Of a stretch of 64,000 nucleotides of DNA, positions 38,388 to 52,956 are shown piece after piece. The notes under the pieces were generated by a model. That model saw only the letters and a list, made by a program, of their open reading frames with translations, did no database searches and was not told where the DNA came from. The DNA comes from Hippophae tibetana. Lineage: Eukaryota > Streptophyta > Magnoliopsida > Rosales > Elaeagnaceae. The translations under genes and the position numbers were made by a program. The DNA is taken from NCBI GenBank assembly GCA_037013495.1, contig CM072801.1, positions 81,453,816-81,517,815 on the forward strand. Direction: 5' to 3'. The stretch's first letter is position 1. Every line of letters starts with the position of its first letter.

Positions 38388-41300
38388 TCCTTCGTTTACA
38401 TAACTTATCGAGGGTTTGAAGATTTTGTCGTAAATTTCCGGTTTACTTACTTTCGATTTGAATCAATAGAGCTGTAAATGAGATATTGCATCCGACAAAG
38501 GTTTCTTTATTTATTTGGTCCATAAATCTGTATTCTTCCTAAAAAAACTATGGGAGCAGAAAAAGAAAGGGGCTAGTTTTCATAATTTCAAAAATAACAA
38601 AACATTTGATGAATCAAACTTCCAACATCAAATGACCCTAACTTTTAACTAGGGTATCGTAACGACTATTATAATATATCAAAATCGGAGCACGTCTCGA
38701 TCCATACAATAATTGTTGGCCTAGAATTGGAACCTGATTTCCGTACCCAAATTCCTTCGTTTACATAACTTATCGAGGGTTTGAAGATTTTGTCGTAAAT
38801 TTGCGGTTTACTTACTTTCGATTTGAATCGATAGAGCTGTAAATGAGATATTGCATCCGAAAAAGGTTTCTTTATTTTTTTGGTCATTAAATCTGTATTC
38901 TTCCTAGAAACGTATGGGAGCAGAAAAAGAAAGGGGCTAGTTTTCAAAACTTCGAAAATACGAAAACATTTGATGAATCAGACTTCCAACATCAAATGAC
39001 CCTAACTTTTAACTAGGGTATCGTAACGACTATTATAATATATCAAAATCGGAGCTCGTCTCGATCCATATAATAATTTTTGGCCTAGCATTGGAACCTG
39101 ATTTCGGTACCCAAATTCCATTGTTTACATAACTTATCGAGGGTTTTAAGATTTTATCGTATATTTTGCGGTTTACTTACCTTCGATATGATTCAATAGA
39201 GCTGTCAATGAGATATTGGTTCCGACAAAGGTTTCTTTATTTATTTGGTCATTAAATCTGTATTCTTCCTAAAAACGTATGGGAGCAGAAAAAGAAAGGG
39301 GCTAGTTTTCAAAACATCGAAAATACGAAAACATTTGATGAATCAGACTTCCAACATCAAATTACCGTAACTTTTAACTGGGGTATCGTAACGACTATTA
39401 TAATATATCAAATCGGAGCTCGTCTTGATCCATACAATAATTGTTGGCCTAGCATTGGAACCTGATTTCCGTACCCAACTTCCATCGTTTACATAACTTA
39501 TCGATGGTTTTAAGATTTTGTCATAAATATGCGGTTTACTAACCTTCGATATGATTCAATAGAGCTGTCAATGAGATATTGGTTCCGACAAAGGTTTCTT
39601 TATTTATTTGCTCATTAAATCTGTATTCTTCCTAAAAACGTATGGGAGCAGAAAAAGAAAGGGGCTAGTTTTCATAATTTCAAAAATAACAAAACATTTG
39701 ATGAATCAGACTTCCAACATCAAATGACCCTAACTATTAACTAGGGTATCGTAACGACTATTATAATATATCAAAATCGGAGCTCGTCTCGATCCATACA
39801 ATAATTGTTGGCCTAGCATTGGAACCTGATTTCTGTACCCAAATTCCATCGTTTACATAACTTATCGAGGGTTTTAAGATTTTGTCGTAAATTTTGCGGT
39901 TTACTTACCTTCGATATGATTCAATAGAGCTGTCAATGAGATATTGGTTCCGACAAAGGTTTCTTTATTTATTTGGTCATTAAATCTGTATTCTTCCTAA
40001 AAACGTATGGGAGCAGAAAAAGAAAGGGGCTAGTTTTCAAAACTTCACAAATACGAAAACATTTGATGAATCAGACTTCCAACATCAAATGACCATAACT
40101 CTTAACTGGGGTATCGTAACGACTATTATAATATATCAAAATCGGAGCTCATCTCGATCGATACAATAATTGTTGGCCTAGCATTGGAACCTGATTTCTC
40201 TACCCAAATTCCATCGTTTACATAACTTATCGAGGGTTTGATGATTTGGTCGTAAATTTGCGGTTTACTTACCTTCGATTTGAATCAATAGAGCTGTAAA
40301 TGAGATATTACATCCGACAAAGGTTTCTTTATTTATTTGGTCAATAAATCTGTATTCTTCCTAAAAAAACTATGGGAGCAGAAAAAGAAAGGGGCTAGTT
40401 TTCATAATTTCAAAAATAACAAAACATTTGATGAATCAGACTTCCAACATCAAATGACCCTAACTTTTAACTAGGGTATCGTAACGACTATTATAATATA
40501 TCAAAATCGGAGCTCGTCTCGATCCATACAATAATTGTTGGCCTAGCATTGGAACCTGATTTCTGTATCCAAATTCCATCGTTTACATAACTTATCGAGG
40601 GTTTTAAGATTTTGTCGTAAATTTTGCGGTTTACTTACCTTCGATATGATTCAATAGAGCTGTCAATGAGATATTGGTTCCGACAAAGGTTTCTTTATTT
40701 ATTTGGTCATTAAATCTGTATTCTTCCTAAAAACGTATGGGAGCAGAAAAAGAAAGGGGCTAGTTTTCAAAACTTCACAAATACGAAAACATTTGATGAA
40801 TCAGACTTCCAACATCAAATGACCATAACTCTTAACTGGGGTATCGTAACGACTATTATAATATATCAAAATCGGAGGTCATCTCGATCCATACAATAAT
40901 TGTTGGCCTAGCATTGGAACCTGATTTCTGTACCCAAATTCCATCGTTTACATAACCTATCGAGCGTTTGATGATTTTGTCGTAAATTTCCGGTTTACTT
41001 ACTTTCGATTTGAATCGATAGAGCTGTAAATGAGATATTGGTTCCCAAAAAGTTTCTTTATTTTTTTGGTCATTAAATCTGTATTCTTCCTAAAAGCGTA
41101 TGGGAGGAGAAAAAGAAAGGGGCTAGTTTTCAAAACTTCGAAAATACGAAAACATTTGATGAATCAGACTTCCAACATCAAATGACCCTAACTTTTAACT
41201 AGGGTATCGTAACGACTATTATAATATATCAAAATCGGAGCTCGTCTCGATCCATACAATAATTGTTGGCCTAGCATTGGAACCTGATTTCTGTACCCAA

Positions 41301-44215
41301 ATTCCATCGTTTACATAACTTATCGAGGGATTTAAGATTTTGTCGTAAATTTTGCGGTTTACTTACCTTCGATATGATTCAATAGAGCTGTCAATGAGAT
41401 ATTGGTTCCGACAAAGGTTTCTTTATTTATTTGGTCATTAAATCTGTATTCTTCCTAAAAACGTATGGGAGCAGAAAAAGAAAGGGGCTAGTTATCAAAA
41501 CTTCACAAATACGAAAACATTTGATGAATCAGACTTCCAACATCAAATGACCATAACTCTTAACTGGGGTATCGTAACGACTATTATAATATATCAAAAT
41601 CGGAGCTCATCTCGATCCATACAATAATTGTTGGCCTAGCATTGGAACCTGATTTCTCTACCCAAATTCCTTCGTTTACATAACTTATCGAGGGTTTGAA
41701 GATTTTGTCGTAAATTTGCGGTTTACTTACCTTCGATTTGAATCAATAGAGCTGTAAATGAGATATTGCATCCGACAAAGGTTTCTTTATTTATTTGGTC
41801 CATAAATCTGTATTCTTCCTAAAAAAACTATGGGAGCAGAAAAAGAAAGGGGCTAGTTTTCATAATTTCAAAAATAACAAAACATTTGATGAATTAGACT
41901 TCCAACATCAAATGACCATAACTTTTGACTGGGGTATCGTAACGACTATTATAATATATCAAATCGGAGCTCGTCTCGATCCATATAATAATTGTTGGCC
42001 TCGGAATAGAACCTGATTTCTGTACCCAAATTCCATCGTGTACATAACCTATCGATGGTTTTAAGATTTTGTCGTAAATTTGCGGTTTACTTACCTTCGA
42101 TATGATTCAATAGAGCTGTCAATGAGATATTGGTTTCGACAAAGGTTTTTTATTTATTTGGTCATTAAATCTGTATTCTTCCTAAAAATGTATGGGAGCA
42201 GAAAAAGAAAGGGGCTAGTTTTCAAAACTTCAAAAATACGAAAACATTTGATGAATCAGACTTCCAACATCAAATGACCATAACTTTTAACTCGGGTATC
42301 GTAACGACTATTATAATATATCAAAATCGGAGCACGTCTCGATCCATACAATAATTGTTGGCCTAGAATTGGAACCTGATTTCCGTACCCAAATTCCATC
42401 GTTTACATAACTTATCGAGGGTTTGAAGATTTTGTCGTAAATTTGCGGTTTACTTACTTTCGATTTGAATCGATAGAGCTGTAAATGAGATATTGGTTTC
42501 GACAAAGGTTTTTTTATTTATTTGGTCATTAAATCTGTATTCTTCCTAAAAATGTATGGGAGCAGAAAAAGAAAGGGGCTAGTTTTCAAAACTTCAAAAA
42601 TACGAACACATTTGATGAATCAGACTTCCAACATCAAATGACCATAACTTTTAACTCGGGTATCGTAACGACTATTATAATATATCAAAATCGGAGCACG
42701 TCTCGATCCATACAATAATTGTTGGCCTAGAATTGGAACCTGATTTCCGTACCCAAATTCCATCGTTTACATAACTTATCGAGGGTTTTAAGATTTTGTC
42801 GTAAATTTTGCGGTTTACTTACCTTCGATATGAATCAATAGAGCTGTCAATGAGATATTGGTTCCGACAAAGGTTTCTTTATTTATTTGGTCATTAAATC
42901 TGTATTCTTCCTAAAAACGTATGGGAGCAGAAAAAGAAAGGGGCTAGTTTTCAAAACTTCACAAATACGAAAACATTTGATGAATCAGACTTCCAACATC
43001 AAATGACCATAACTCTTAACTAGGGTATCGTAACGACTATTATAATATATCAAAATCGGAGCTCATCTCGATCCATACAATAATTGTTGGCCTAGCATTG
43101 GAACCTGATTTCTGTACCCAAATTCCATCGTTTACATAACTTATCGAGGGTTTGAAGATTTTGTCGTAAATTTCCGGTTTACTTACTTTCGATTTGAATC
43201 GATAGAGCTGTAAATGAGATATTGGATCCGAAAAAGGTTTCTTTATTTTTTTGGTCATTAAATCTGTATTCTTCCTAAAAACGTATGGGAGCAGAAAAAG
43301 AAAGGGGCTAGTTTTCAAAACTTCGAAAATACGAAAACATTTGATGAATCAGACTTCCAACATCAAATGACCATAACTTTTAACTAGGGTATCGTAACGA
43401 CTATTATAATATATCAAAATCGGAGCTCATCTCGATCCATACAATAATTGTTGGCCTAGCATTGGAACCTGATTTCTCTACCCAAATTCCTTCGTTTACA
43501 TAACTTATCGAGGGTTTGAAGATTTTGTCGTAAATTTGCGGTTTACTTACCTTCGATTTTAATCAATAGAGCTATAAATGAGATATTGCATCCGACAAAG
43601 GTTTCTTTATTTATTTGGTCAATAAATCTGTATTCTTCCTAAAAAAACTATGGGAGCAGAAAAAGAAAGGGGCTAGTTTTCATAATTTCAAAAATAACAA
43701 AACATTTGATGAATTAGACTTCCAACATCAAATGACCATAACTTTTGACTGGGGTATCGTAACGACTATTATAATATATCAAATCGGAGCTCGTCTCGAT
43801 CCATACAATAATTGTTGGCCTCGGAATGGAACCTGATTTCTGTACCCAAATTCCATCGTGTACATAACCTATCGATGGTTTTAAGATTTTGTCGTAAATT
43901 TGCGGTTTACTTACCTTCGATATGATTCAATAGAGCTGTCAATGAGATATTGGTTTCGACAAAGGATTCTTTATTTATTTGGTCATTAAATCTGTATTCT
44001 TCCTAAAAACGTATGGGAGCAGAAAAAGAAAGGGGCTAGTTTTCAAAACTTCAAAAATACGAAAACATTTGATGAATCAGACTTCCAACATCAAAGGACC
44101 ATAACTTTTAACTCGGGTATCGTAACGACTATTATAATATATCAAAATCGGAGCACGTCTCGATCCATACAATAATTGTTGGCCTAGAATTGGAACCTGA
44201 TTTCCGTACCCAAAT
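38388..44215 (+). repeat. 16-mer HOR, period 5828 bp, copy 1
   Basis: The first 2.94 kb (38388-41328) reappears at 44216-47156 with many private markers in register: CCTAGAAACG (38903/44731), TTTTATCGTATATTTTGCGG (about 39153/44981), CCCAACTTCC, GTCATAAATATGCGG, TTTGCTCATT (about 39608/45436), CTATTAACTAGGG, CTCGATCGATAC, TTACATCCGAC, CTGTATCCAAA, GGAGGTCATC, GGTTCCCAAAAAG and AAAGCGTATGGGAGG. The second part (41329 to about 44180) reappears at 48613-51464, 7284 bp away. Copies differ only at isolated bases, for example AACTGGGG versus AACTCGGG near 39376/45204 and GTAAATGAG versus GTTAATGAG near 38838/44666. Confidence 0.85.
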
Positions 44216-47156
44216 TCCTTCGTTTACATAACTTATCGAGGGTTTGAAGATTTTGTCGTAAATTTCCGGTTTACTTACTTTCGATTTGAATCAATAGAGC
44301 TGTAAATGAGATATTGCATCCGACAAAGGTTTCTTTATTTATTTGGTCCATAAATCTGTTTTCTTCCTAAAAAAACTATGGGAGCAGAAAAAGAAAGGGG
44401 CTAGTTTTCATAATTTCAAAAATAACAAAACATTTGATGAATCAAACTTCCAACATCAAATGACCCTAACTTTTAACTAGGGTATCGTAACGACTATTAT
44501 AATATATCAAAATCGGAGCACGTCTCGATCCATACAATAATTGTTGGCCTAGAATTGGAACCTGATTTCCGTACCCAAATTCCTTCGTTTACATAACTTA
44601 TCGAGGGTTTGAAGATTTTGTCGTAAATTTGCGGTTTACTTACTTTCGATTTGAATCGATAGAGCTGTTAATGAGATATTGCATCCGAAAAAGGTTTCTT
44701 TATTTTTTTGGTCATTAAATCTGTATTCTTCCTAGAAACGTATGGGAGCAGAAAAAGAAAGGGGCTAGTTTTCAAAACTTCGAAAATACGAAAACATTTG
44801 ATGAATCAGACTTCCAACATCAAATGACCCTAACTTTTAACTAGGGTATCGTAACGACTATTATAATATATCAAAATCGGAGCTCGTCTCGATCCATATA
44901 ATAATTTTTGGCCTAGCATTGGAACCTGATTTCGGTACCCAAATTCCATTGTTTACATAACTTATCGAGGGTTTTAAGATTTTATCGTATATTTTGCGGT
45001 TTACTTACCTTCGATATGATTCAATAGAGCTGTCAATGAGATATTGGTTCCGACAAAGGTTTCTTTATTTATTTGGTCATTAAATCTGTATTCTTCCTAA
45101 AAACGTATGGGAGCAGAAAAAGAAAGGGGCTAGTTTTCAAAACATCGAAAATACGAAAACATTTGATGAATCAGACTTCCAACATCAAATTACCGTAACT
45201 TTTAACTCGGGTATCGTAACGACTATTATAATATATCAAATCGGAGCTCGTCTTGATCCATACAATAATTGTTGGCCTAGCATTGGAACCTGATTTCCGT
45301 ACCCAACTTCCATCGTTTACATAACTTATCGATGGTTTTAAGATTTTGTCATAAATATGCGGTTTACTAACCTTCGATATGATTCAATAGAGCTGTCAAT
45401 GAGATATTGGTTCCGACAAAGGTTTCTTTATTTATTTGCTCATTAAATCTGTATTCTTCCTAAAAACGTATGGGAGCAGAAAAAGAAAGGGGCTAGTTTT
45501 CATAATTTCAAAAATAACAAAACATTTGATGAATCAGACTTCCAACATCAAATGACCCTAACTATTAACTAGGGTATCGTAACGACTATTATAATATATC
45601 AAAATCGGAGCTCGTCTCGATCCATACAATAATTGTTGGCCTAGCATTGGAACCTGATTTCTGTACCCAAATTCCATCGTTTACATAACTTATCGAGGGT
45701 TTTAAGATTTTGTCGTAAATTTTGCGGTTTACTTACCTTCGATATGATTCAATAGAGCTGTCAATGAGATATTGGTTCCGACAAAGGTTTCTTTATTTAT
45801 TTGGTCATTAAATCTGTATTCTTCCTAAAAACGTATGGGAGCAGAAAAAGAAAGGGGCTAGTTTTCAAAACTTCACAAATACGAAAACATTTGATGAATC
45901 AGACTTCCAACATCAAATGACCATAACTCTTAACTGGGGTATCGTAACGACTATTATAATATATCAAAATCGGAGCTCATCTCGATCGATACAATAATTG
46001 TTGGCCTAGCATTGGAACCTGATTTCTCTACCCAAATTCCATCGTTTACATAACTTATCGAGGGTTTGATGATTTGGTCGTAAATTTGCGGTTTACTTAC
46101 CTTCGATTTGAATCAATAGAGCTGTAAATGAGATATTACATCCGACAAAGGTTTCTTTATTTATTTGGTCAATAAATCTGTATTCTTCCTAAAAAAACTA
46201 TGGGAGCAGAAAAAGAAAGGGGCTAGTTTTCATAATTTCAAAAATAACAAAACATTTGATGAATCAGACTTCCAACATCAAATGACCCTAACTTTTAACT
46301 AGGGTATCGTAACGACTATTATAATATATCAAAATCGGAGCTCGTCTCGATCCATACAATAATTGTTGGCCTAGCATTGGAACCTGATTTCTGTATCCAA
46401 ATTCCATCGTTTACATAACTTATCGAGGGTTTTAAGATTTTGTCGTAAATTTTGCGGTTTACTTACCTTCGATATGATTCAATAGAGCTGTCAATGAGAT
46501 ATTGGTTCCGACAAAGGTTTCTTTATTTATTTGGTCATTAAATCTGTATTCTTCCTAAAAACGTATGGGAGCAGAAAAAGAAAGGGGCTAGTTTTCAAAA
46601 CTTCACAAATACGAAAACATTTGATGAATCAGACTTCCAACATCAAATGACCATAACTCTTAACTGGGGTATCGTAACGACTATTATAATATATCAAAAT
46701 CGGAGGTCATCTCGATCCATACAATAATTGTTGGCCTAGCATTGGAACCTGATTTCTGTACCCAAATTCCATCGTTTACATAACCTATCGAGCGTTTGAT
46801 GATTTTGTCGTAAATTTCCGGTTTACTTACTTTCGATTTGAATCGATAGAGCTGTAAATGAGATATTGGTTCCCAAAAAGTTTCTTTATTTTTTTGGTCA
46901 TTAAATCTGTATTCTTCCTAAAAGCGTATGGGAGGAGAAAAAGAAAGGGGCTAGTTTTCAAAACTTCGAAAATACGAAAACATTTGATGAATCAGACTTC
47001 CAACATCAAATGACCCTAACTTTTAACTAGGGTATCGTAACGACTATTATAATATATCAAAATCGGAGCTCGTCTCGATCCATACAATAATTGTTGGCCT
47101 AGCATTGGAACCTGATTTCTGTACCCAAATTCCATCGTTTACATAACTTATCGAGG
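44216..47156 (+). repeat. 16-mer HOR, copy 2, first part
   Basis: Copy of 38388-41328 at +5828 bp. It joins copy 1 inside a monomer at CCCAAATTCC-TTCG. At 47157 it switches from the expected CGAGGGATTTAAG type to CGAGGGTTTGAAG sequence belonging one monomer further on (41694), so one unit is skipped. Confidence 0.85.
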
Positions 47157-48612
47157 GTTTGAAGATTTTGTCGTAAATTTGCGGTTTACTTACCTTCGAT
47201 TTGAATCAATAGAGCTGTAAATGAGATATTGCATCCGACAAAGGTTTCTTTATTTATTTGGTCCATAAATCTGTATTCTTCCTAAAAAAACTATGGGAGC
47301 AGAAAAAGAAAGGGGCTAGTTTTCATAATTTCAAAAATAACAAAACATTTGATGAATTAGACTTCCAACATCAAATGACCATAACTTTTGACTGGGGTAT
47401 CGTAACGACTATTATAATATATCAAATCAGAGCTCGTCTCGATCCATATAATAATTGTTGGCCTCGGAATAGAACCTGATTTCTGTACCCAAATTCCATC
47501 GTGTACATAACCTATCGATGGTTTTAAGATTTTGTCGTAAATTTGCGGTTTACTTACCTTCGATATGATTCAATAGAGCTGTCAATGAGATATTGGTTTC
47601 GACAAAGGTTTTTTATTTATTTGGTCATTAAATCTGTATTCTTCCTAAAAATGTATGGGAGCAGAAAAAGAAAGGGGCTAGTTTTCAAAACTTCAAAAAT
47701 ACGAAAACATTTGATGAATCAGACTTCCAACATCAAATGACCATAACTTTTAACTCGGGTATCGTAACGACTATTATAATATATCAAAATCGGAGCACGT
47801 CTCGATCCATACAATAATTGTTGGCCTAGAATTGGAACCTGATTTCCGTACCCAAATTCCATCGTTTACATAACTTATCGAGGGTTTGAAGATTTTGTCG
47901 TAAATTTGCGGTTTACTTACTTTCGATTTGAATCGATAGAGCTGTAAATGAGATATTGGTTTCGACAAAGGTTTTTTTATTTATTTGGTCATTAAATCTG
48001 TATTCTTCCTAAAAATGTATGGGAGCAGAAAAAGAAAGGGGCTAGTTTTCAAAACTTCAAAAATACGAACACATTTGATGAATCAGACTTCCAACATCAA
48101 ATGACCATAACTTTTAACTCGGGTATCGTAACGACTATTATAATATATCAAAATCGGAGCACGTCTCGATCCATACAATAATTGTTGGCCTAGAATTGGA
48201 ACCTGATTTCCGTACCCAAATTCCATCGTTTACATAACTTATCGAGGGTTTTAAGATTTTGTCGTAAATTTTGCGGTTTACTTACCTTCGATATGAATCA
48301 ATAGAGCTGTCAATGAGATATTGGTTCCGACAAAGGTTTCTTTATTTATTTGGTCATTAAATCTGTATTCTTCCTAAAAACGTATGGGAGCAGAAAAAGA
48401 AAGGGGCTAGTTTTCAAAACTTCACAAATACGAAAACATTTGATGAATCAGACTTCCAACATCAAATGACCATAACTCTTAACTAGGGTATCGTAACGAC
48501 TATTATAATATATCAAAATCGGAGCTCATCTCGATCCATACAATAATTGTTGGCCTAGCATTGGAACCTGATTTCTGTACCCAAATTCCATCGTTTACAT
48601 AACTTATCGAGG
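47157..48612 (+). repeat. Nested extra copy of a 4-monomer piece of the 16-mer
   Basis: Matches 41694-43150 at +5463 bp and also 48978-50434 at +1821 bp. Markers are CATATAATAATTG with CGGAATAGAACC, GGTTTTTTATTTATT, AAATGTATGGG, ACGAACACATTTG and CTCTTAACTAGGG. CAAATCAGAGCTCG near 47425 and 49246 is shared by the two right-hand copies but not by 41962, so the 1821-bp duplication came after the 5.8-kb one. Confidence 0.82.
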
Positions 48613-51464
48613 GTTTTAAGATTTTGTCGTAAATTTTGCGGTTTACTTACCTTCGATATGATTCAATAGAGCTGTCAATGAGATATTGGTTCCGACAAAG
48701 GTTTCTTTATTTATTTGGTCATTAAATCTGTATTCTTCCTAAAAACGTATGGGAGCAGAAAAAGAAAGGGGCTAGTTTTCAAAACTTCACAAATACGAAA
48801 ACATTTGATGAATCAGACTTCCAACATCAAATGACCATAACTCTTAACTGGGGTATCGTAACGACTATTATAATATATCAAAATCGGAGCTCATCTCGAT
48901 CCATACAATAATTGTTGGCCTAGCATTGGAACCTGATTTCTCTACCCAAATTCCTTCGTTTACATAACTTATCGAGGGTTTGAAGATTTTGTCGTAAATT
49001 TGCGGTTTACTTACCTTCGATTTGAATCAATAGAGCTGTAAATGAGATATTGCATCCGACAAAGGTTTCTTTATTTATTTGGTCCATAAATCTGTATTCT
49101 TCCTAAAAAAACTATGGGAGCAGAAAAAGAAAGGGGCTAGTTTTCATAATTTCAAAAATAACAAAACATTTGATGAATTAGACTTCCAACATCAAATGAC
49201 CATAACTTTTGACTGGGGTATCGTAACGACTATTATAATATATCAAATCAGAGCTCGTCTCGATCCATATAATAATTGTTGGCCTCGGAATAGAACCTGA
49301 TTTCTGTACCCAAATTCCATCGTGTACATAACCTATCGATGGTTTTAAGATTTTGTCGTAAATTTGCGGTTTACTTACCTTCGATATGATTCAATAGAGC
49401 TGTCAATGAGATATTGGTTTCGACAAAGGTTTTTTATTTATTTGGTCATTAAATCTGTATTCTTCCTAAAAATGTATGGGAGCAGAAAAAGAAAGGGGCT
49501 AGTTTTCAAAACTTCAAAAATACGAAAACATTTGATGAATCAGACTTCCAACATCAAATGACCATAACTTTTAACTCGGGTATCGTAACGACTATTATAA
49601 TATATCAAAATCGGAGCACGTCTCGATCCATACAATAATTGTTGGCCTAGAATTGGAACCTGATTTCCGTACCCAAATTCCATCGTTTACATAACTTATC
49701 GAGGGTTTGAAGATTTTGTCGTAAATTTGCGGTTTACTTACTTTCGATTTGAATCGATAGAGCTGTAAATGAGATATTGGTTTCGACAAAGGTTTTTTTA
49801 TTTATTTGGTCATTAAATCTGTATTCTTCCTAAAAATGTATGGGAGCAGAAAAAGAAAGGGGCTAGTTTTCAAAACTTCAAAAATACGAACACATTTGAT
49901 GAATCAGACTTCCAACATCAAATGACCATAACTTTTAACTCGGGTATCGTAACGACTATTATAATATATCAAAATCGGAGCACGTCTCGATCCATACAAT
50001 AATTGTTGGCCTAGAATTGGAACCTGATTTCCGTACCCAAATTCCATCGTTTACATAACTTATCGAGGGTTTTAAGATTTTGTCGTAAATTTTGCGGTTT
50101 ACTTACCTTCGATATGAATCAATAGAGCTGTCAATGAGATATTGGTTCCGACAAAGGTTTCTTTATTTATTTGGTCATTAAATCTGTATTCTTCCTAAAA
50201 ACGTATGGGAGCAGAAAAAGAAAGGGGCTAGTTTTCAAAACTTCACAAATACGAAAACATTTGATGAATCAGACTTCCAACATCAAATGACCATAACTCT
50301 TAACTAGGGTATCGTAACGACTATTATAATATATCAAAATCGGAGCTCATCTCGATCCATACAATAATTGTTGGCCTAGCATTGGAACCTGATTTCTGTA
50401 CCCAAATTCCATCGTTTACATAACTTATCGAGGGTTTGAAGATTTTGTCGTAAATTTCCGGTTTACTTACTTTCGATTTGAATCGATAGAGCTGTAAATG
50501 AGATATTGGATCCGAAAAAGGTTTCTTTATTTTTTTGGTCATTAAATCTGTATTCTTCCTAAAAACGTATGGGAGCAGAAAAAGAAAGGGGCTAGTTTTC
50601 AAAACTTCGAAAATACGAAAACATTTGATGAATCAGACTTCCAACATCAAATGACCATAACTTTTAACTAGGGTATCGTAACGACTATTATAATATATCA
50701 AAATCGGAGCTCATCTCGATCCATACAATAATTGTTGGCCTAGCATTGGAACCTGATTTCTCTACCCAAATTCCTTCGTTTACATAACTTATCGAGGGTT
50801 TGAAGATTTTGTCGTAAATTTGCGGTTTACTTACCTTCGATTTTAATCAATAGAGCTATAAATGAGATATTGCATCCGACAAAGGTTTCTTTATTTATTT
50901 GGTCAATAAATCTGTATTCTTCCTAAAAAAACTATGGGAGCAGAAAAAGAAAGGGGCTAGTTTTCATAATTTCAAAAATAACAAAACATTTGATGAATTA
51001 GACTTCCAACATCAAATGACCATAACTTTTGACTGGGGTATCGTAACGACTATTATAATATATCAAATCGGAGCTCATCTCGATCCATACAATAATTGTT
51101 GGCCTCGGAATGGAACCTGATTTCTGTACCCAAATTCCATCGTGTACATAACCTATCGATGGTTTTAAGATTTTGTCGTAAATTTGCGGTTTACTTACCT
51201 TCGATATGATTCAATAGAGCTGTCAATGAGATATTGGTTTCGACAAAGGATTCTTTATTTATTTGGTCATTAAATCTGTATTCTTCCTAAAAACGTATGG
51301 GAGCAGAAAAAGAAAGGGGCTAGTTTTCAAAACTTCAAAAATACGAAAACATTTGATGAATCAGACTTCCAACATCAAAGGACCATAACTTTTAACTCGG
51401 GTATCGTAACGACTATTATAATATATCAAAATCGGAGCACGTCTCGATCCATACAATAATTGTT
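48613..51464 (+). repeat. 16-mer HOR, copy 2, second part
   Basis: Matches 41329-44180 at +7284 bp (20 monomers). Shared markers include GATTTTAATCAATAG with GAGCTATAAATG (about 43555/50839), GAATTAGAC, GGATTCTTTATT and CAAAGGACCATAAC. The match ends near 51480, where this side has CCATGGTTTAC and the first copy has CCTTCGTTTAC. Confidence 0.82.
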
Positions 51465-52956
51465 GGCCTAGAATTGGAACCTGATTTCTGTACCCAAATT
51501 CCATGGTTTACATAACCTATCGATGGTTTTAAGATTTTGTCGTAAATTTCCGGTTTACTTACCTTCGATATGATTCGATAGAGCTGTCAATGAGATATTG
51601 GTTTCGACAAAGGTTTCTTTTTTTATTTGGTCATTAAATCTGTGTTCTTCCTAAAAACGTATGGGAGCAGAAAAAGAAAGGGGCTAGTTTTCAAAACTTC
51701 AAAAATACGAAAACATTTGATGAATCAGACTTCCAACATCAAATGACCATAACTTTTAACTCGGGTATCGTAACGACTATTATAATATATCAAAATCGGA
51801 GCACGTCTCGATCCATACAATAATTGTTGGCCTAGAATTGGAACCTGATTTCCGTACCCAAATTCCATCGTTTACATAACTTATCGAGGGTTTGAAGATT
51901 TTGTTGTAAATTTCTGGTTTACTTACCTTCGATTTGAATCGATAGAGCTGTAAATGAGATATTGGATCCGACAAAGGTTTCTTTATTTATTTGGTCATTA
52001 AATCTGTATTCTTCCTAAAAACATATGGGAGCAGAAAAAGAAAGGGGCTAGTTTTCAAAACTTCACAAATACGAAAACATTTGATGAATCAGACTTCCAA
52101 CATCAAATGACCATAACTTTTAACTAGGGTATCGTAACGACTATTATAATATATCAAAATCGGAGCTCGTCTCGATCCATACAATAATTGTTGGCCTAGC
52201 ATTGGAACCTGATTTCTCTACACAAATTCCATCGTTTACATAACTTATCGAAGGTTTGATGATTTTGTCGTAAATTTGCGGTTTACTTACCTTCGATTTG
52301 AATCAATAGGGCTGTAAATGAGATATTGCATCCAACAAAGGTTTCTTTATTTATTTGGTCAATAAATCTGTATTCTTCCTAAAAAAACTATGGGAGCAGA
52401 AAAAGAAAGGGGCTAGTTTTCATAATTTCAAAAATAACAAAACATTTGATGAATCAGACTTCAAACATCAAATGACCATAACTTTTGACTGGGGTATCGT
52501 AACGACTATTATAATATATCAAATCGGAGCTCGTCTCGATCCATACAATAATTGTTGGCCTCGGAATGGAACCTGATTTCTTTACCCAAATTCCATCGTG
52601 TATATAACCTATTGATGGTTTTAAGATTTTGTCGTAAATTTACGGTTTACTTACTTTCGATATGAATCGATAGAGCTGTCAATGAGATATTGGTTTCGAC
52701 AAAGGTTTTTTATTTATTTGGTCATTAAATCTGTATTCTTCCTAAAAACGTATGGGAGCAGAAAAAGAAAGGGGCTAGTTTTCAAAATTTCAAAAATACG
52801 AAAACATTTGATGAATCAGACTTCCAACATCAAAGGACCATAACTTTTAACTCGGGTATCGTAACGACTATTATAATATATCAAAATCGGAGCACGTCTC
52901 GATCCATACAAAAATTGGTGGACTAGAATTGGAACCTGATTTCCGTACCCAAATTC
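51465..52956 (+). repeat. Irregular monomers, relatives of 33.9-35.2 kb
   Basis: Carries the CCATGGTTTAC, TTCTTTTTTTATT, GACTTCAAACATC, CTATTGATGG and TTTACGGTTTAC series also found at 33.9-35.2 kb. Private changes include TTTCTGGTTTAC near 51912, AACATATGGG near 52019, CATCCAACAAAGG near 52329, TGTATATAACC near 52599 and the altered AAAATTGGTGGACTAG near 52911. Confidence 0.65.
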
